Shown: positions 1 to 10,389 of the stretch, piece after piece
How the letters are laid out: every line of letters begins with the position of its first letter
Position numbering within the stretch: position 1 is the stretch's first letter
NCBI GenBank assembly: GCA_958450325.1
Contig: OY288242.1
Location: 66,828,562-66,892,561, forward strand
Reading direction: 5' to 3'
Source: Agrostemma githago
Lineage: Eukaryota > Streptophyta > Magnoliopsida > Caryophyllales > Caryophyllaceae
DNA: 64,000 nt
Translations under genes and position numbers: made by a program
The notes under the pieces: model-generated
The model's input: the letters and a program-made list of their open reading frames with translations, nothing else
The model's database searches: none
Told to the model about the DNA's origin: nothing

Positions 1-1255
1 CAACGGTACAAATGTTAGGTCGAACTCTGCCAGCATTAGAGTCCATCTAGAGATTCGGCCATTGAGAACGGGCTTTTCGAAGAGGTATTTGATCGGGTCC
101 ATCTTGGATAGCACATGGACCTCGTAGCTGAGCATATAATGTCGGAGCTTCTTAGTGGCCCAAACCAGAGCCAAACACCTCTTTTCGAGCATGGTATATT
201 TGCACTCATACTCTAAAAACTTTTTGCTGATGTAATAGATAGCTCGTTCTTCGGAGTTAACTGTCTGAGCCAGCATAGCCCCTATGGCTGTCTCGGTCGT
301 CGTTAGGTATAACGATAAAGGCAAACCGGGTTGAGGTGGCATTAAGACTGGCGGAGCAGACAGGATTTCCTTGATTTTGTCGAAAGTAGCTTGGCACTTG
401 TCATCCCATAGTGCTCGTTCCCCTACTTTCAGTTTCTTGAAAATTGGTTCACACACCATGATTAGTTTGGAAATGAACCGACTGATATACTGGACTTTCC
501 CGAGAAATCCTCTTATTTATTTTTCGGTTTTGGGAGGTTGCATCTCGGTAATGGCTTTAATTTTAGCTGGGTCGACCTCGATACCTCGTTGGCTAACGAT
601 ATGACCCAGTAATTTGCCTGATGTTACACCGAAACTGCACTTTTGAGGGTTTAGCCTTATGTTGTATTTGCGCAATCGGGTGAAGAATTTTCTTAGGGCG
701 GTCATGTGACCGTCCCGTTCTTTGGATTTGACGATCATATCGTCTACATAAACCTCTACCTCTTTATGCATCATGTCATGTAGTAAGGTGGTAGCGGTTC
801 TTTGGTATGTGGCCCCCGCATTAATGAGACCAAATGACATGACGGTGTAGCAGTAAGTACCCCAAGGTCTAGTGAAGGTAGTCTTACTCATATCTTCTTC
901 CGCCATCTTTATCTGATCGTACCCGGCATACCCGTCCATAAATGATAGAAGGGCATGATCGGCCGTGTTATCCACCAGTATGTCGATGTGTGGTAACGGA
1001 AAATCATCTTTCGGGCTCTCTTTGTTAAGATCCCAAAAATCCACGCATACCCACACCTTACCGTCCTTTTTAGGAACCGGCACGATGTTTGCAACCCAAT
1101 CCGGATATTCGGACACCTGTATGAAGCCGGCTTTGAACTGTTTATCGACTTCTTCTTTTACTTTGAGAGACCACTCGGGCCTCATTCGGCGGAGTTTCTG
1201 CTTAACCGGTTTGCACCCGTCTTTGATTGGTACGTGGTGCTCGGCTATTTCCCGG
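1..1255 (-). pseudogene. RT / RNase H part of element E polyprotein (broken)
   Basis: This is the C-terminal part of the E polyprotein as far as the window shows it. From 1255 downward it encodes the RT domain, starting at EIAEHHVPIKDG, with the catalytic YVDD box at about 736-750, followed by the RT connection and the first RNase H-like domain (motifs TTTETA and LALVWATKKLRHY) running off at position 1. A TAA stop at 517-519 replaces the Glu codon found in element A (KTEK-E-IR), so the frame is broken even apart from the LTR insertion. The RT would copy element RNA into cDNA; this copy cannot. Confidence 0.88.
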
Positions 1256-2060
1256 TGTGGACATGACATAGGTCCACCCCGACACGGCCACGCGCGGGTT
1301 TGGGTAGGCGAATGAATCTCCATATGAGAATGGATCGAATTGAAATTTAGGTCGAAGTGGAGTCGCCACCGAATTTTGTGGTTATTCGAAACCATTCGAG
1401 CCCACTCTATGTCGTAGTGGTCCGTATACAAAATACGGCCCATTTCCGATGTCAGAGTTTATTGGGCTCGTCCCTTTGCATTTGATACGAATACCGACGT
1501 TATCGGATATTGTGTATTGAATGACTCTCGTGCGCCAACGGTTTCGGGCATCCGGAAACCGAGGTTCTGAGTAAGGGGTGAGGGTACGTGTTGGGAAGCC
1601 CACAAAGGACACCCAACCCCGCCCGCACATTAGCGGCCTCTACTAAGAATTTGAATGACTTACAATACGCGCGCTAGTTAAACGGGAAAATGATATGCAA
1701 AGAGTATTTTCCCTAAACATGTGGATGGAATTGAAAAGGGTTTCTAAGTCAATTTAATGCAATTAATTCTAACGTCGAAGTTGAATTTTAGCATGCGGGT
1801 TCATTTAGTACAATAAACGAACAAAAATTAAATTGACGAAAGAAACAACAAACGCGTTAGTAACGATGTAATGACATAACGAATAATAACGGTTTGTGCA
1901 AATAAGGAATTGAATTGAATGATGTAACGAGATGATGCATGGTTTGAAAAGATAGTAATACACGTGATTAATTGAGCACGTGTTGACCTAAGTCGTGAAA
2001 TACTGTCGAATTTAGAAAGTAGAAGAGTGTACGACTCGCTGTTTTAGTCGTTATGAGGTC

Positions 2061-2285
2061 ACTCGATCGAGTGGTCGATGGACTCGATCGAGTGGACCTG
2101 TAAAAGAAGTTTCTGCTTTGCGTCTAAGACCGTACTCGGCCAAATTATTGACCAACTCGGTCGAGTACATGGCCACTCGACCGAGTCACTGTGAGACTCG
2201 ATCGAGTGGGGGTAGTAATAGACATTCTGATCCGGTTTTGAGGTGCCACTCGACCGAGTGGGCTAGGCATCGCACTCGGTCGAGT
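2061..2285. repeat. Palindrome cluster ACTCG-NN-CGAGT, downstream group of the solo LTR
   Basis: Seven perfect 12-bp palindromes of the form ACTCG[A/G][T/C]CGAGT start at 2061, 2082, 2155, 2175, 2196, 2248 and 2274. Within groups the starts are 20, 21 or 26 bp apart, about two helical turns. In LTR orientation the cluster lies roughly 1.1-1.3 kb downstream of the TATA box at 3386-3393. Function unknown. Similar paired palindromes occur at the matching place in the D and A LTRs. Confidence 0.9.
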
Positions 2286-2491
2286 GCCCTCTGTACAATT
2301 TACAATTCGTTTGTGAAATCGTATTGATTTTGAAATTGCTTCTTTGATTTTTGATAATTCGACGATTCTACCAAGTCAAACATAAATATTGCACGATTTA
2401 TGCTCGACCCGGATTTTATAAATCATTGATTTTGTTGAATCGAATATAAATATTGCGAGATTTATATTCAATCCCAATTTTGAATACTCGT

Positions 2492-2528
2492 AGTATCCCA
2501 TATTCGATTATTGAATCGATATGGAATA
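2492..2528. repeat. Hairpin-forming inverted repeat in the solo LTR
   Basis: The arms GTATCCCATATTCGATT and AATCGATATGGAATAC pair around a 4-base loop with a single bulged base and one mismatch. A hairpin of the same core and layout (TATTCGAT / ATCGAATA, four-base loop, one bulge) recurs in the LTRs of elements A and C, so it appears to be kept across LTR families. A structural RNA or DNA role is an inference. Confidence 0.6.
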
Positions 2529-3385
2529 CTAGAGTGAAAATATTAAATTGATTTTAGTCGTCCTAAATTAACTATCGTGATATGAACAAATCGCGTTAAT
2601 TAATTTATGCGACTAGATCGCTAGATTCGGTATCCAATTATGAAATAGGTATCAAATCTAGGGAATCGACTCTTTGCTGAAATAGAAAACTTGATTCCCT
2701 CGGCTTTTCCGACATCGAAATAAATCCCGAGGGATTGTGATGTAGGATCCGCGTCAACAGGCTTCGACCCTTATTGAAAATTGATGTTAAAAATTGATGA
2801 ATGCAAGATTAATGATGATGACGACAAAAATAACGAATTATTGTTTAAGTTAACTAATCTCAATAATCAAATAGTCGGGGTATCGGAATAAGCGACCGGC
2901 AACGCTGTGTGCAGTACACTTGTATATTCGGGTTTCCTTATTCCGATATCCTTCTTATTCGACACAAATCGATAAGTATTTTAATGCTTTGATATTGATA
3001 CTATCGATATTAGTAATATTAGGATGCGATAATAACGATAAAATAAAATAAAAAAACACGACCCATATGAAGATAATGACGACGCGACACGAGAAGGAGG
3101 AGGAAAAGAGAAGAAACGGGGTTTTGACACCCTCAACCTACATGTTCTTGTCTCGGAACGGACTCGTAACCGTGGCTTTAACACAAGAGTCTTCGAGGTT
3201 TTATGAAGATTAAGATATGGTGGCTCGGGATTGATTCCTAAAACTAAGTTTAGGGTTTTTGATAGTGTAGAATTGCTAGGGTTTGATTAGGGTTTGCAAA
3301 TGACGTTGTATGTGTGTGTGTATGGTTGCTCTAGGGTGTAGTAGGGTTCTTGAGGTTGTGAAAAAAAGTTGTTGCATGAGGGTTG

Positions 3386-3393
3386 CTTATATA
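3386..3393 (-). promoter_or_regulatory. TATA box of the solo LTR
   Basis: TATATAAG on the minus strand, about 500 bp into the LTR, at the place where elements A, C and D have TATAAATA. It is the likely core promoter of the LTR. Three ACTCG-NN-CGAGT palindromes lie 30-110 bp upstream of it in transcription direction. Confidence 0.55.
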
Positions 3394-3422
3394 GGCAAGG
3401 CTAGGGCACCCGAATTAGGGTT

Positions 3423-3504
3423 ACTCGACCGAGTAAAGGGCTAACTCGGTCGAGTGGCCCGTGAAGCCTGCAGCCGGGCTCAAAACAAGCCCACTCGATC
3501 GAGT
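3423..3504. repeat. Palindrome cluster ACTCG-NN-CGAGT, promoter-proximal group of the solo LTR
   Basis: Three perfect palindromes start at 3423, 3444 and 3493 (spacing 21 and 49 bp), just upstream of the minus-strand TATA box at 3386-3393. The matching position in the D LTR (49637-49744) carries four more, and A and C have weaker versions. Confidence 0.9.
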
Positions 3505-3895
3505 GGCCCAGTCGGGTTGCACGGGTCCATTGTTTTGGACCTTGACTTTGGGTGTTTGATGGGTTTTGTGTTTGACTTGGACTTTTGATGGTTGTATGGA
3601 TGTTTTTGTGTGTCTCGGAAACGACTTTGACCAGGGTTGACCCAATCGCAAAAAGTCGGTTTTATATTCCGGTGTCGGTTTTGGCCCAAATTAGTCTTGT
3701 TTGACTCGGAATGATCCACTGGGCCTGGATTTGAGGTCCGTTTGGTGAGATTTGTACTCCGTAAGTGTGTTAGCCAACGATTAATGGATTTGAGCCTGTA
3801 TCCGAGCGCATAGAAACACGTTAGCGTCCGATCATCATCGGATGTTTTTTGGAAACTGCCATAGACACCTGGCGGTCAAAATGCGGGTGTCTACA

Positions 3896-4950
3896 CCCGG
3901 TCTAACCCCGGCATGTCCTTGTAGGACCATGCGAAGACATCTTTGAACTCTTGGAGGAGATTCGTGAATTGTTGTCTCTCCTCGGGATGCAAGGATAACC
4001 CTATCTTAAGTATCTGGGGCTCTAAGGTTGTTCCCACATTAATGGATTTGGTTTCCTCGATTACCGGATTCCGGGACTCCCTTTGCTCCAGTTGCTCGAT
4101 CAGATGTGGAGGTAAGGGTACCTGTTCGTCGGGTTTCTCAATGTCATTGCATAAAATATTTTTGAAAGCAGAATTTAAAAGAGACAAGTCGTAAGCAGAA
4201 CGGTTGTTACTACTGATTGAAAATTTTGAAAAAAGCTCGAAAAGAGCAGCCATCTGATCATTGGTCAGTGGCGGAATTGGTAAGGCACGCGGGACAGACC
4301 CCGAAGTGCCAGCAGCAGGAATGACAAGTGGGAGGGGGGGTTAGAGGAGTGACTCTAGCACCGGACTCCCTAGACTCGACCTCAGACTCAGACTCTGACT
4401 CGGACTCAGACTCAGGCATGTCTCCCTCTCCAGTGACCAGCTTGTAGATCTTTCCCTGACTGTCAGTCCACTTGACAGTCTTCCTCCAGGCCTTGTTTCC
4501 CGTCTCGGAGCCAACATCCGAGATCAGCTTGGTCGGGTCAAACCTGTTGCTGCGGAGAATCAGGTTGACCAGGTCTTCCTTTGGAGTCGGGGCTACGGTG
4601 TCTTCCCCAAAAAGTAGCCCCAGCGCGGGCTCATCATTGTCAGCTCCATCAGATTGGATGAGGGCGAACACGTCATCCAGGATGTAGTTGCAGTCCCGGG
4701 CCAATTGGGTCCCGAGGTGTGCAGCATTGGGTTGGTACAGTCCAACCAGAATAGCCCCAAACACCGGTGTGACAAAGTAGTCAGTCAACCGTGGGCTGTA
4801 AGGGCTCAAGTGGATACCCTTAATGATGTTGCAGGCCTTTTCGATTCCTACTCGAACAACGTTGCCCGGAGTGGTGGCATAACCAAAGCCGTAGTGAGAT
4901 TCTTCATCCTTAAGGAAATGTCGTCTACAACTAGCAGGCAAAATGCGGGT
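3896..4950 (-). pseudogene. Protease-RT linker and RT start of element E (broken)
   Basis: On the minus strand this encodes the region ahead of RT: the conserved block ending LTDYFVTPVFG..VGLYQP, the block LGLLFGEDTVAPTPKEDLVN, an acidic Ser-Glu run (SESESE..., about 4380-4420), and then the stretch DQMAALFELFSKF to WSYKDMPGLDR that leads into RT. A frameshift near a G-rich run at about 4325-4345 separates the Ser-Glu run from the rest. The RT reading frame is then cut by the solo LTR at 3895. The upstream end is fused to an LTR stub, so gag and protease are missing. Confidence 0.85.
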
Positions 4951-4985
4951 GTCTACAACTATACATTTAATACACAAATTAATTA

Positions 4986-5308
4986 CTCCCTCCGATTAGC
5001 TATTTTCTTCCCCTTTCTTTTTGGGGAAGAAAATACGGAGGAAGTAATTATATTAATAGAATATGGAAGGTGGAATGAAAAAGTTAGAGAGAGATATTAT
5101 ATTAATTAAATGAGAAAAAGTAAAATGAAAAAGTAGGAGAGATGAATATTATATTAATTAAATGAGAAAAAGTGTGGTGGAAAAGTAGGAGAGATGAATA
5201 TTATATTAATTAATGAAGAGGGTAAAACTTTCCTTAAATGGAAAGAGGGAAGAAAATCAAACTCAGCCCAATAAGAAAAGAGAGAAGAAAATAGGTAATC
5301 GGAGGGAG
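4986..5308. mobile_element. Stowaway-like MITE
   Basis: A 323-bp element with perfect 13-bp terminal inverted repeats CTCCCTCCGATTA and TAATCGGAGGGAG. TA precedes the left end, as expected for Tc1/mariner-type Stowaway elements, but the right flank reads CGAGTA, so the TA duplication is imperfect. The inside holds about three tandem copies of a 50-60 bp A/T-rich unit containing AGGAGAGATGAATATTATAT (5060-5215). No coding capacity. Confidence 0.8.
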
Positions 5309-5432
5309 CGAGTATTATTTTTTAAAAATAAAATAAAAAAACTCAACCAATGAGAAGAGGGTGACATGGCTTACTCAAATCCTCTCAAAATGAAATGAAG
5401 AAATATGATGAGTTTGTTTGAGTTTTAATAGT

Positions 5433-5469
5433 ATAGATATAGATATAGATATAGATATAGATATAGATA
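5433..5469. repeat. ATAGAT microsatellite
   Basis: About six tandem copies of the hexamer ATAGAT. Confidence 0.9.
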
Positions 5470-7293
5470 AGTGGAGTGGAGTGGTGATCATGGTTTAGTG
5501 GTTAGTCTACATTGTCTATTTAAAGACATTACTGTATTATGATTAATTGAGCATGTTTACAAGCAATTATCCCTTTTCTCTCATAATTTATATTCTGCTT
5601 ACCATATCTACAATAATTAGAGTCAGAGCTTCGTACCGAGAAGATAGACATACTACCTAATCGCCATAAGCCCATTTGTACAGCTCTATCTTGTAATCAT
5701 CCAAAGTAAAGAGAGTTTACACTAAGTCACCTTAAATAATACTCTCATCCGTTCCAATCAATTATATACCTTTGATTTTTTTAACACTATTCATAAGTAA
5801 GAAGAATTTTCGATATAACTTTTAATATATAAGATAAAATATAATCATGTGAGATCTTGTTTAAATTGTCTAATCGAATGCATTATAATATCAATTTTTT
5901 AAATTTTAAAAAATACGTAACAAAAGACATGGACAAAAAAAACGTACGTTAGTGCACTTGTAGTTGCAGAATTTTAATTTGAAGCTTGGTTTCCAACCCA
6001 CAACAAAAAAAACATAATGAGCGTATGTATCCCGGCTTAGCGGCTAGAGGAGACCATGGGAAGGGTGGTTCGAAACGGATTGGTTTTGACTGTCTCCTGA
6101 ACTAGTCCGGCCAGGAGCAATTGGACTAGCCAGCTTGACTGGGTCTGGCCATCTGACGAGCAGTCCATGAAACGACCGACGGCCCTCTCATTGAGCCGAG
6201 TGGGCATATTTCCCGTTTAGCTAGCTCTACTTATACACGTGGACATGGTAATATATATGGCATGTATATAGGGTCAAAGTGATTACGTGAAGAATCCGAT
6301 TAACCTAGCTAGCTAGTTGTACCTTATCGACAGTTATCGTAGTATACTTCAAAAATCTCTCAAGGAAAAAACACAAAAACATGCTTTGAGTTTGCTATGT
6401 TTGGGTTTCAAGTGAAATACTCGGAGCTAGCTTTTTACTAATAACAATAACAATAGACTAGATTAAGCGATGGGAGGATTGTGAATTTGTAATGACATGC
6501 GGTCCAATCTTGGTCGTTTCTTATAGCTTTTTGCCTTGATCATGTGATAGTTTCGTTCACCAAAATCTCAAGGCAAAATGAAGCATATATAATCGCCTTG
6601 ACATGATTAGAGATGACATTGATTGAGTGACGACTAGGCTGAGTTGCCCCCCCTCCCCCCCTCCAAAAAAAAAAGAGTAAGTAGATAGAGTTTGCAGAAA
6701 TGCAATTGAAAGAGCTAGTTATATACGGTGCACTTAAAATCGGGAAGAAAGCATCTAGATAGCCAAAACTGACCCGATTCAAATGACCAAATTTAATTCA
6801 AAACTTTACTACTATCCGATCCGTATCATGAATAGACCCATATCTCAAAACAACCGAGCCAATATGTACACCCTAAATTGAGTCAATAATAGCGTACCGC
6901 TTCTAAATGAAGATACATACTGAAATGAGCCGTTTGGGTGGTCTACCCTGGGAAGAGGAGAGGAGATGAGATGAGATGAGGGTTCGGCGACACTATTAGG
7001 AAGCCCAACAAGAGGGTGTAATACTATAAATGGTGTGGGAACCTAGTTGTCCTTAACAAAAATATACAAGTCTCTCTAAAACCCTCGTGCCTTGTCCTCA
7101 GCAATACAGTCCTGCCCTACACCCACATGACCACCCTGGTCCCCTTCTCACTTCCTCCCCCTCCTTAAATACCCCCTTCACAATCCTTTCATTCTTCACC
7201 TCCTTCTTCCTTAATCCTTACTACATTCTAACTATTCCTTATCAAATTAAAACACTACTGCACCTTTGTTTTTAAACAAGATTATTGTATAAT
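5470..7293. other. Intergenic region upstream of SAUR, with a possible tRNA-derived SINE
   Basis: No convincing coding region. At 6033-6077 there is a tRNA-like promoter pair: an A-box-like GGCTTAGCGGC (6033-6043) and a B-box-like GGTTCGAAACG (6067-6077), with starts 34 bp apart, as in plant SINE heads. The right end and target duplications could not be placed, so a SINE spanning about 6020-6240 is only a suggestion. A C-rich tract lies at 6649-6663, and GAGATGA repeats at about 6958-6981. Confidence 0.35.
7025..7030 (+). promoter_or_regulatory. Candidate TATA box of the SAUR gene
   Basis: TATAAA about 265 bp ahead of the SAUR start codon. It would give a CT-rich 5' leader of roughly 235 bases (about 7060-7293). 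Placement is by sequence only. Confidence 0.45.
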
Positions 7294-7617
7294 ATGGGCA
7301 TGTCTCAGAGAAAATCAAACAAACTACTATCCCAAACAGCATTGCTTAAGCAAATCCTTAAGAGGTGCTCTAGCTTAGGGAAGAGGCATGGCTACGACGA
7401 AGACGGCCTCCCAGTAGACGTACCTAAAGGCCACTTTGCGGTGTATGTTGGAGTAAATAGGAGTAGATACATTGTCCCTATTTCCTTCCTATCTCACCCT
7501 GAGTTCCAATGCCTGCTTCGCCGCTCTGAGGAGGAATTCGGGTTTGATCATGAGATGGGCATTACTATCCCATGCGAAGAAGTTGTTTTTCTAAATCTCA
7601 CTTCCATGTTGACCTAA
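7294..7617 (+). CDS. SAUR (small auxin up-regulated RNA) family protein
   Basis: A single-exon gene of 107 residues, the usual size and structure for SAURs. The start is the ATG at 7294 (MGMSQRKSNKLL); the frame is open a little further up but has no other ATG. The SAUR core is clear: LKQILKRCSSLGKRHGY, then DVPKGHFAVYVG, SRYIVPISFLSHPEFQ, LLRRSEEEFGFDHEMG and ITIPCEEVVF. It most resembles the SAUR50-type clade (judged from memory). SAUR proteins of this type promote cell expansion by inhibiting PP2C.D phosphatases and so activating plasma-membrane H+-ATPases; their transcripts are usually auxin-inducible and short-lived. I saw no clear DST instability element downstream. It is the only intact host gene I can support in this window. 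Repeat-rich DNA begins about 1 kb downstream. Confidence 0.93.
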   Translation: MGMSQRKSNKLLSQTALLKQILKRCSSLGKRHGYDEDGLPVDVPKGHFAVYVGVNRSRYIVPISFLSHPEFQCLLRRSEEEFGFDHEMGITIPCEEVVFLNLTSMLT

Positions 7618-8667
7618 AACACAAAAACTCACGTAATAAGACCGTTATATATATATATGATCAATAACGGTCTCACCCACGTAGCGACTAGCTAATTTGT
7701 GTTGGGAGTTTTCTTGAAGGAAGATGCGATGGCCTTAAGATGAAGCAAGATGCTTCTCTTTTTTTTCACGTTTTTCTTCATTGATTGATGACTTTGGGAG
7801 ATTATGTTGTTATCTAGTTAATTGCCTCTTGATTCTTTTAAAACCCGTTTAAATATTTTTTAAATTTTTTTGGGGGGTTTGTGGCACGGTACTTACGTAC
7901 GTACGTTGGTAATTAATTAGAATTATTATTGTTGGTTAAATTTAATTATTTGTATAAAGTACGTATGAAGCTTTTCCTCACAGAGGTTAATAATGTATTC
8001 ACCATGTGAGAGTAATGAAATAATGTTCTAATTGTTTCTCAATTCTTTTGTCTCCATGCTACTCGTTTTATTATTATTCATCATGTGCTCCCCCAGTAGT
8101 GCGATTGTTTAGATTTAAAATGATGGATGTGCCTGTCCGTCCTGTCTACAGATAAATATATATACGTACAACAAGTATATTAATGATGACTTCAACACTA
8201 ATTTACATTATTGGATGTTGAAACTATATACGGAGTATGAGATCAATCCCATATGATAGCCTCTCATTAATGTACTTTGATATTTTTTGTGGGTCTTAAA
8301 TTGGATCATGCGTTTGCAAGATTACAAATTCTTGTTTGTAATGATCATAAACTTGAAGCGGATCAAATAGGGTATATGAGACGAGAAAGCGGAATGCTCA
8401 TAGCAGCAAATAACTAGTCTTTGTCATGTGATTGACAAGCAAATTTCTGACGAAAACTATTTGTCATCACAAGGCCTGGGAGACTTATTATTCGGAAATT
8501 TAGTGAAGATACATTAATCGAATGTAATAAACTTGATCATTGGTAAAATGAAGAAATCAAAATTTACTCCGATCCTTGCATTTCAATCATGCCATTTTCC
8601 ACTATATTTTTTTGAAAGTTATTTAAATTAAAGCCCAGTGGTACGGAGTAGGTTTCATTTAACTAGT
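7618..8667. other. 3' flank of SAUR, no gene seen
   Basis: A/T-rich intergenic sequence that includes the SAUR 3' untranslated region. A short TA-rich run lies at about 7647-7659. I see no ORF, repeat family or RNA gene that I can support here. Confidence 0.6.
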
Positions 8668-9254
8668 CCAAGATGGCGCAACTACTTTTTACCGTCGACG
8701 CTTTACTTCTTACCGTCGGCGTTAATTACGTGAAATGACGACTTTGTCCTTACTATTTATTCTCAAAATAATATTACTTTTACATTTTATAGATTATCGA
8801 TTTATTAAAACTCGATAACAAAACCGTCTTTTTCGATTATCGTAATAAACCAAAACCGACTTCCTATATAGTTAATTACGCAAAATGACGAATTCTCCTT
8901 TGCAATTAATTCTCAAAATATTATCACATTTACATTTTATAGCGTATCGGTTTATTAGAACTCGATAATAAAACCGTTTTTTCAATTATTGTTACGCCTC
9001 CGATTTTAAACAGTTAATTAGATTAATTAACGACTTAATACAATTTCATAAACGTAATTAACAAATACGAGTAATATGCAAATTAAATCCTAATTAATCT
9101 ACGACAAGTCGACAATCAAGATTTATTATACAGATCGATGCAAATTAAAATAAAAAAATCCGGAAATGGGTCAGGTCGAGTGGGTTTTTCGACCCACCTA
9201 AGGGTCGTATTATTTTCTATATAATACTTGAAAATTAATGGTATGAGACATGAA

Positions 9255-9320
9255 GCATAAGGTGGTGAAATTGGTTATATTGATAACATTTCATACAAAT
9301 GATCCGGGTTCGAATTCTCT
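9255..9320 (+). other. tRNA-like module in the foldback arm
   Basis: A-box-like TGGTGAAATTGG is followed by a small stem CATTT/AAATG in anticodon-arm position and a B-box-like GGTTCGAATTC, as in tRNA-derived SINE heads. The inverted copy is in the right arm at about 9585-9645. The acceptor and T stems do not pair well, so it is not a functional tRNA gene. Confidence 0.45.
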
Positions 9321-9374
9321 TGTTCGCACATTTGCCTTTTGAAAAAATAATTAAAATTTACAAAATTATGCAAT

Positions 9375-9437
9375 TAACAAGGGTCGAACCCCATACCTCT
9401 TAATTAGGAGGCCAATGACCAAACCACTACACCACTA
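9375..9437 (-). other. Second tRNA-like module at the centre of the foldback
   Basis: Read on the minus strand: A-box TGGTGTAGTGG, an anticodon-like stem GCCTC/GAGGT, and B-box GGTTCGACCC. It lies in the unpaired centre of the element. The anticodon-like loop has 8 bases rather than 7, so it looks like a decayed tRNA or SINE head rather than a tRNA gene. Confidence 0.45.
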
Positions 9438-10389
9438 TAAAAAAACTGATATTCTAAGTGGCTGAAAACTATATTAAAAGAGAAAAAAAAAAACCGGAAA
9501 ATGGGGGGGAGTCGAAGAATTTCTTCGACTCGTGGTTGGGGGAGTCGAAGAATTATTTTTTCAAAAGGCAAATGTGCAATCAAGAGGATTCGAACTCATG
9601 CCTTTTGTATGAAATGTTATCAGTGTAACCATTTTCACCACCTCATACTTCATGTCACATACCATTGGAAGATTTATATTATACTTACATTATTTCTCAA
9701 AACTTTCAAGTATTATAGAGAAAATAATACGACCCTTAGGTGGGTCGAAAAACCCACTCGACCTGACCCATTTCCGGATTTTTTTATTTTAATTTGCATC
9801 AATCTGTATAATAATTCTTGATTGTCGACTTGTCGTAGATTAATTAGGATTTAATTTGCATATTACTCGTATTTGTTAATTACGTTTATGAAATTGTATT
9901 AAGTCGTTAATTAATCTAATTAACTGTTTAAAATCGGAGGCGTAACAATAATCGAAAAAACGGTTTTATTATCGAGTTCTAATAAACCGATACTCTATAA
10001 AATGTAAATGTGATAATATTTCGAGAATTAATTGCAAAGGAGAATTCGTCATTTTGCGTAATTAACTATATAGGAAGTCGGTTTTGGTTTATTACGATAA
10101 TCGAAAAAGACGGTTTTGTTATCGAGTTTTAATAAATCGATAATCTATAAAATGTAAAAGTAATATTATTTTGAGAATAAATAATAAGGGCAAAGTCGTC
10201 ATTTCACGTAATTAACGCCGACGGTAAGAAGTAAAGCGCCGACGGTAAAAAGTAGTCCCCCAAGATGGGTGCAGACCAAACGATAGCTTATAATTAACGG
10301 GTAAACATGGTAATATTTTAATATAAAGGACAATCGAATATCTACCTGAGGTTAAAGAGATGGACTTAGCTTGTACGATTTGGGTTGTA

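Larger units (their letters stand above)
1256..3895 (-). mobile_element. Solo LTR of a Tat element inserted in the RT gene of E
   Basis: A single 2,640-bp LTR in reverse orientation. Read on the minus strand it begins TGTAGACACCCGC (3895) and ends GTCATGTCCACA (1256). It is flanked by a perfect 5-bp duplication CCCGG (1251-1255 and 3896-3900), which lies in the interrupted RT reading frame. One LTR with matching duplications and no internal region indicates LTR-LTR recombination after insertion. It shares the LTR start with A, C and D, a terminal inverted repeat (TAGACACC / GGTGTCTA) and the promoter-proximal palindromes. Apparent ORFs inside it (for example 1382-1630) are LTR sequence and not genes. 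Confidence 0.92.
1..4957 (-). mobile_element. Tat-lineage Ty3/gypsy element E, 5'-deleted, left end outside window
   Basis: Element E reads on the minus strand: its 5' edge is at 4957 and its 3' half lies before position 1. The right edge keeps only about 28 bases of LTR start (TGTAGACACCCGC read in reverse from 4957). These join directly to the linker between protease and RT, so most of the 5' LTR, the leader, gag and protease are deleted. The flank just outside is ACTAT (4958-4962), the candidate target-site half. A solo LTR of a related family sits inside its RT gene (1256-3895). Family assignment rests on close protein similarity to element A in this window and on the dual RNase H layout typical of Tat elements. 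Confidence 0.85.
8677..10259. mobile_element. Foldback (Mutator-like) element with very long inverted repeats
   Basis: This 1,583-bp element is almost entirely palindromic. The left arm (8677 to about 9360) is matched in reverse by the right arm (about 9550-10259), starting from CTACTTTTTACCGTCG at both tips. A 9-bp duplication CCAAGATGG flanks it (8668-8676 and 10260-10268), which is the length made by Mutator-like transposases. The arms contain tRNA-like modules. There is no transposase gene, so mobility would depend on an autonomous MULE elsewhere. The short ORF at 9501-9821 lies across an arm and is not considered a gene. Confidence 0.82.

Noticed and set aside
1256..3895. A full LTR retrotransposon inserted in E
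   Set aside because: Only one LTR with matching 5-bp duplications and no internal region; a solo LTR explains it.
6540..6782. 80-residue minus-strand ORF upstream of the SAUR gene
   Set aside because: Crosses a C-rich tract and has no recognisable domain or promoter.
9255..9437. Functional tRNA genes in the foldback element
   Set aside because: A and B boxes are good but acceptor stems do not pair and the loop size is wrong for one of them.
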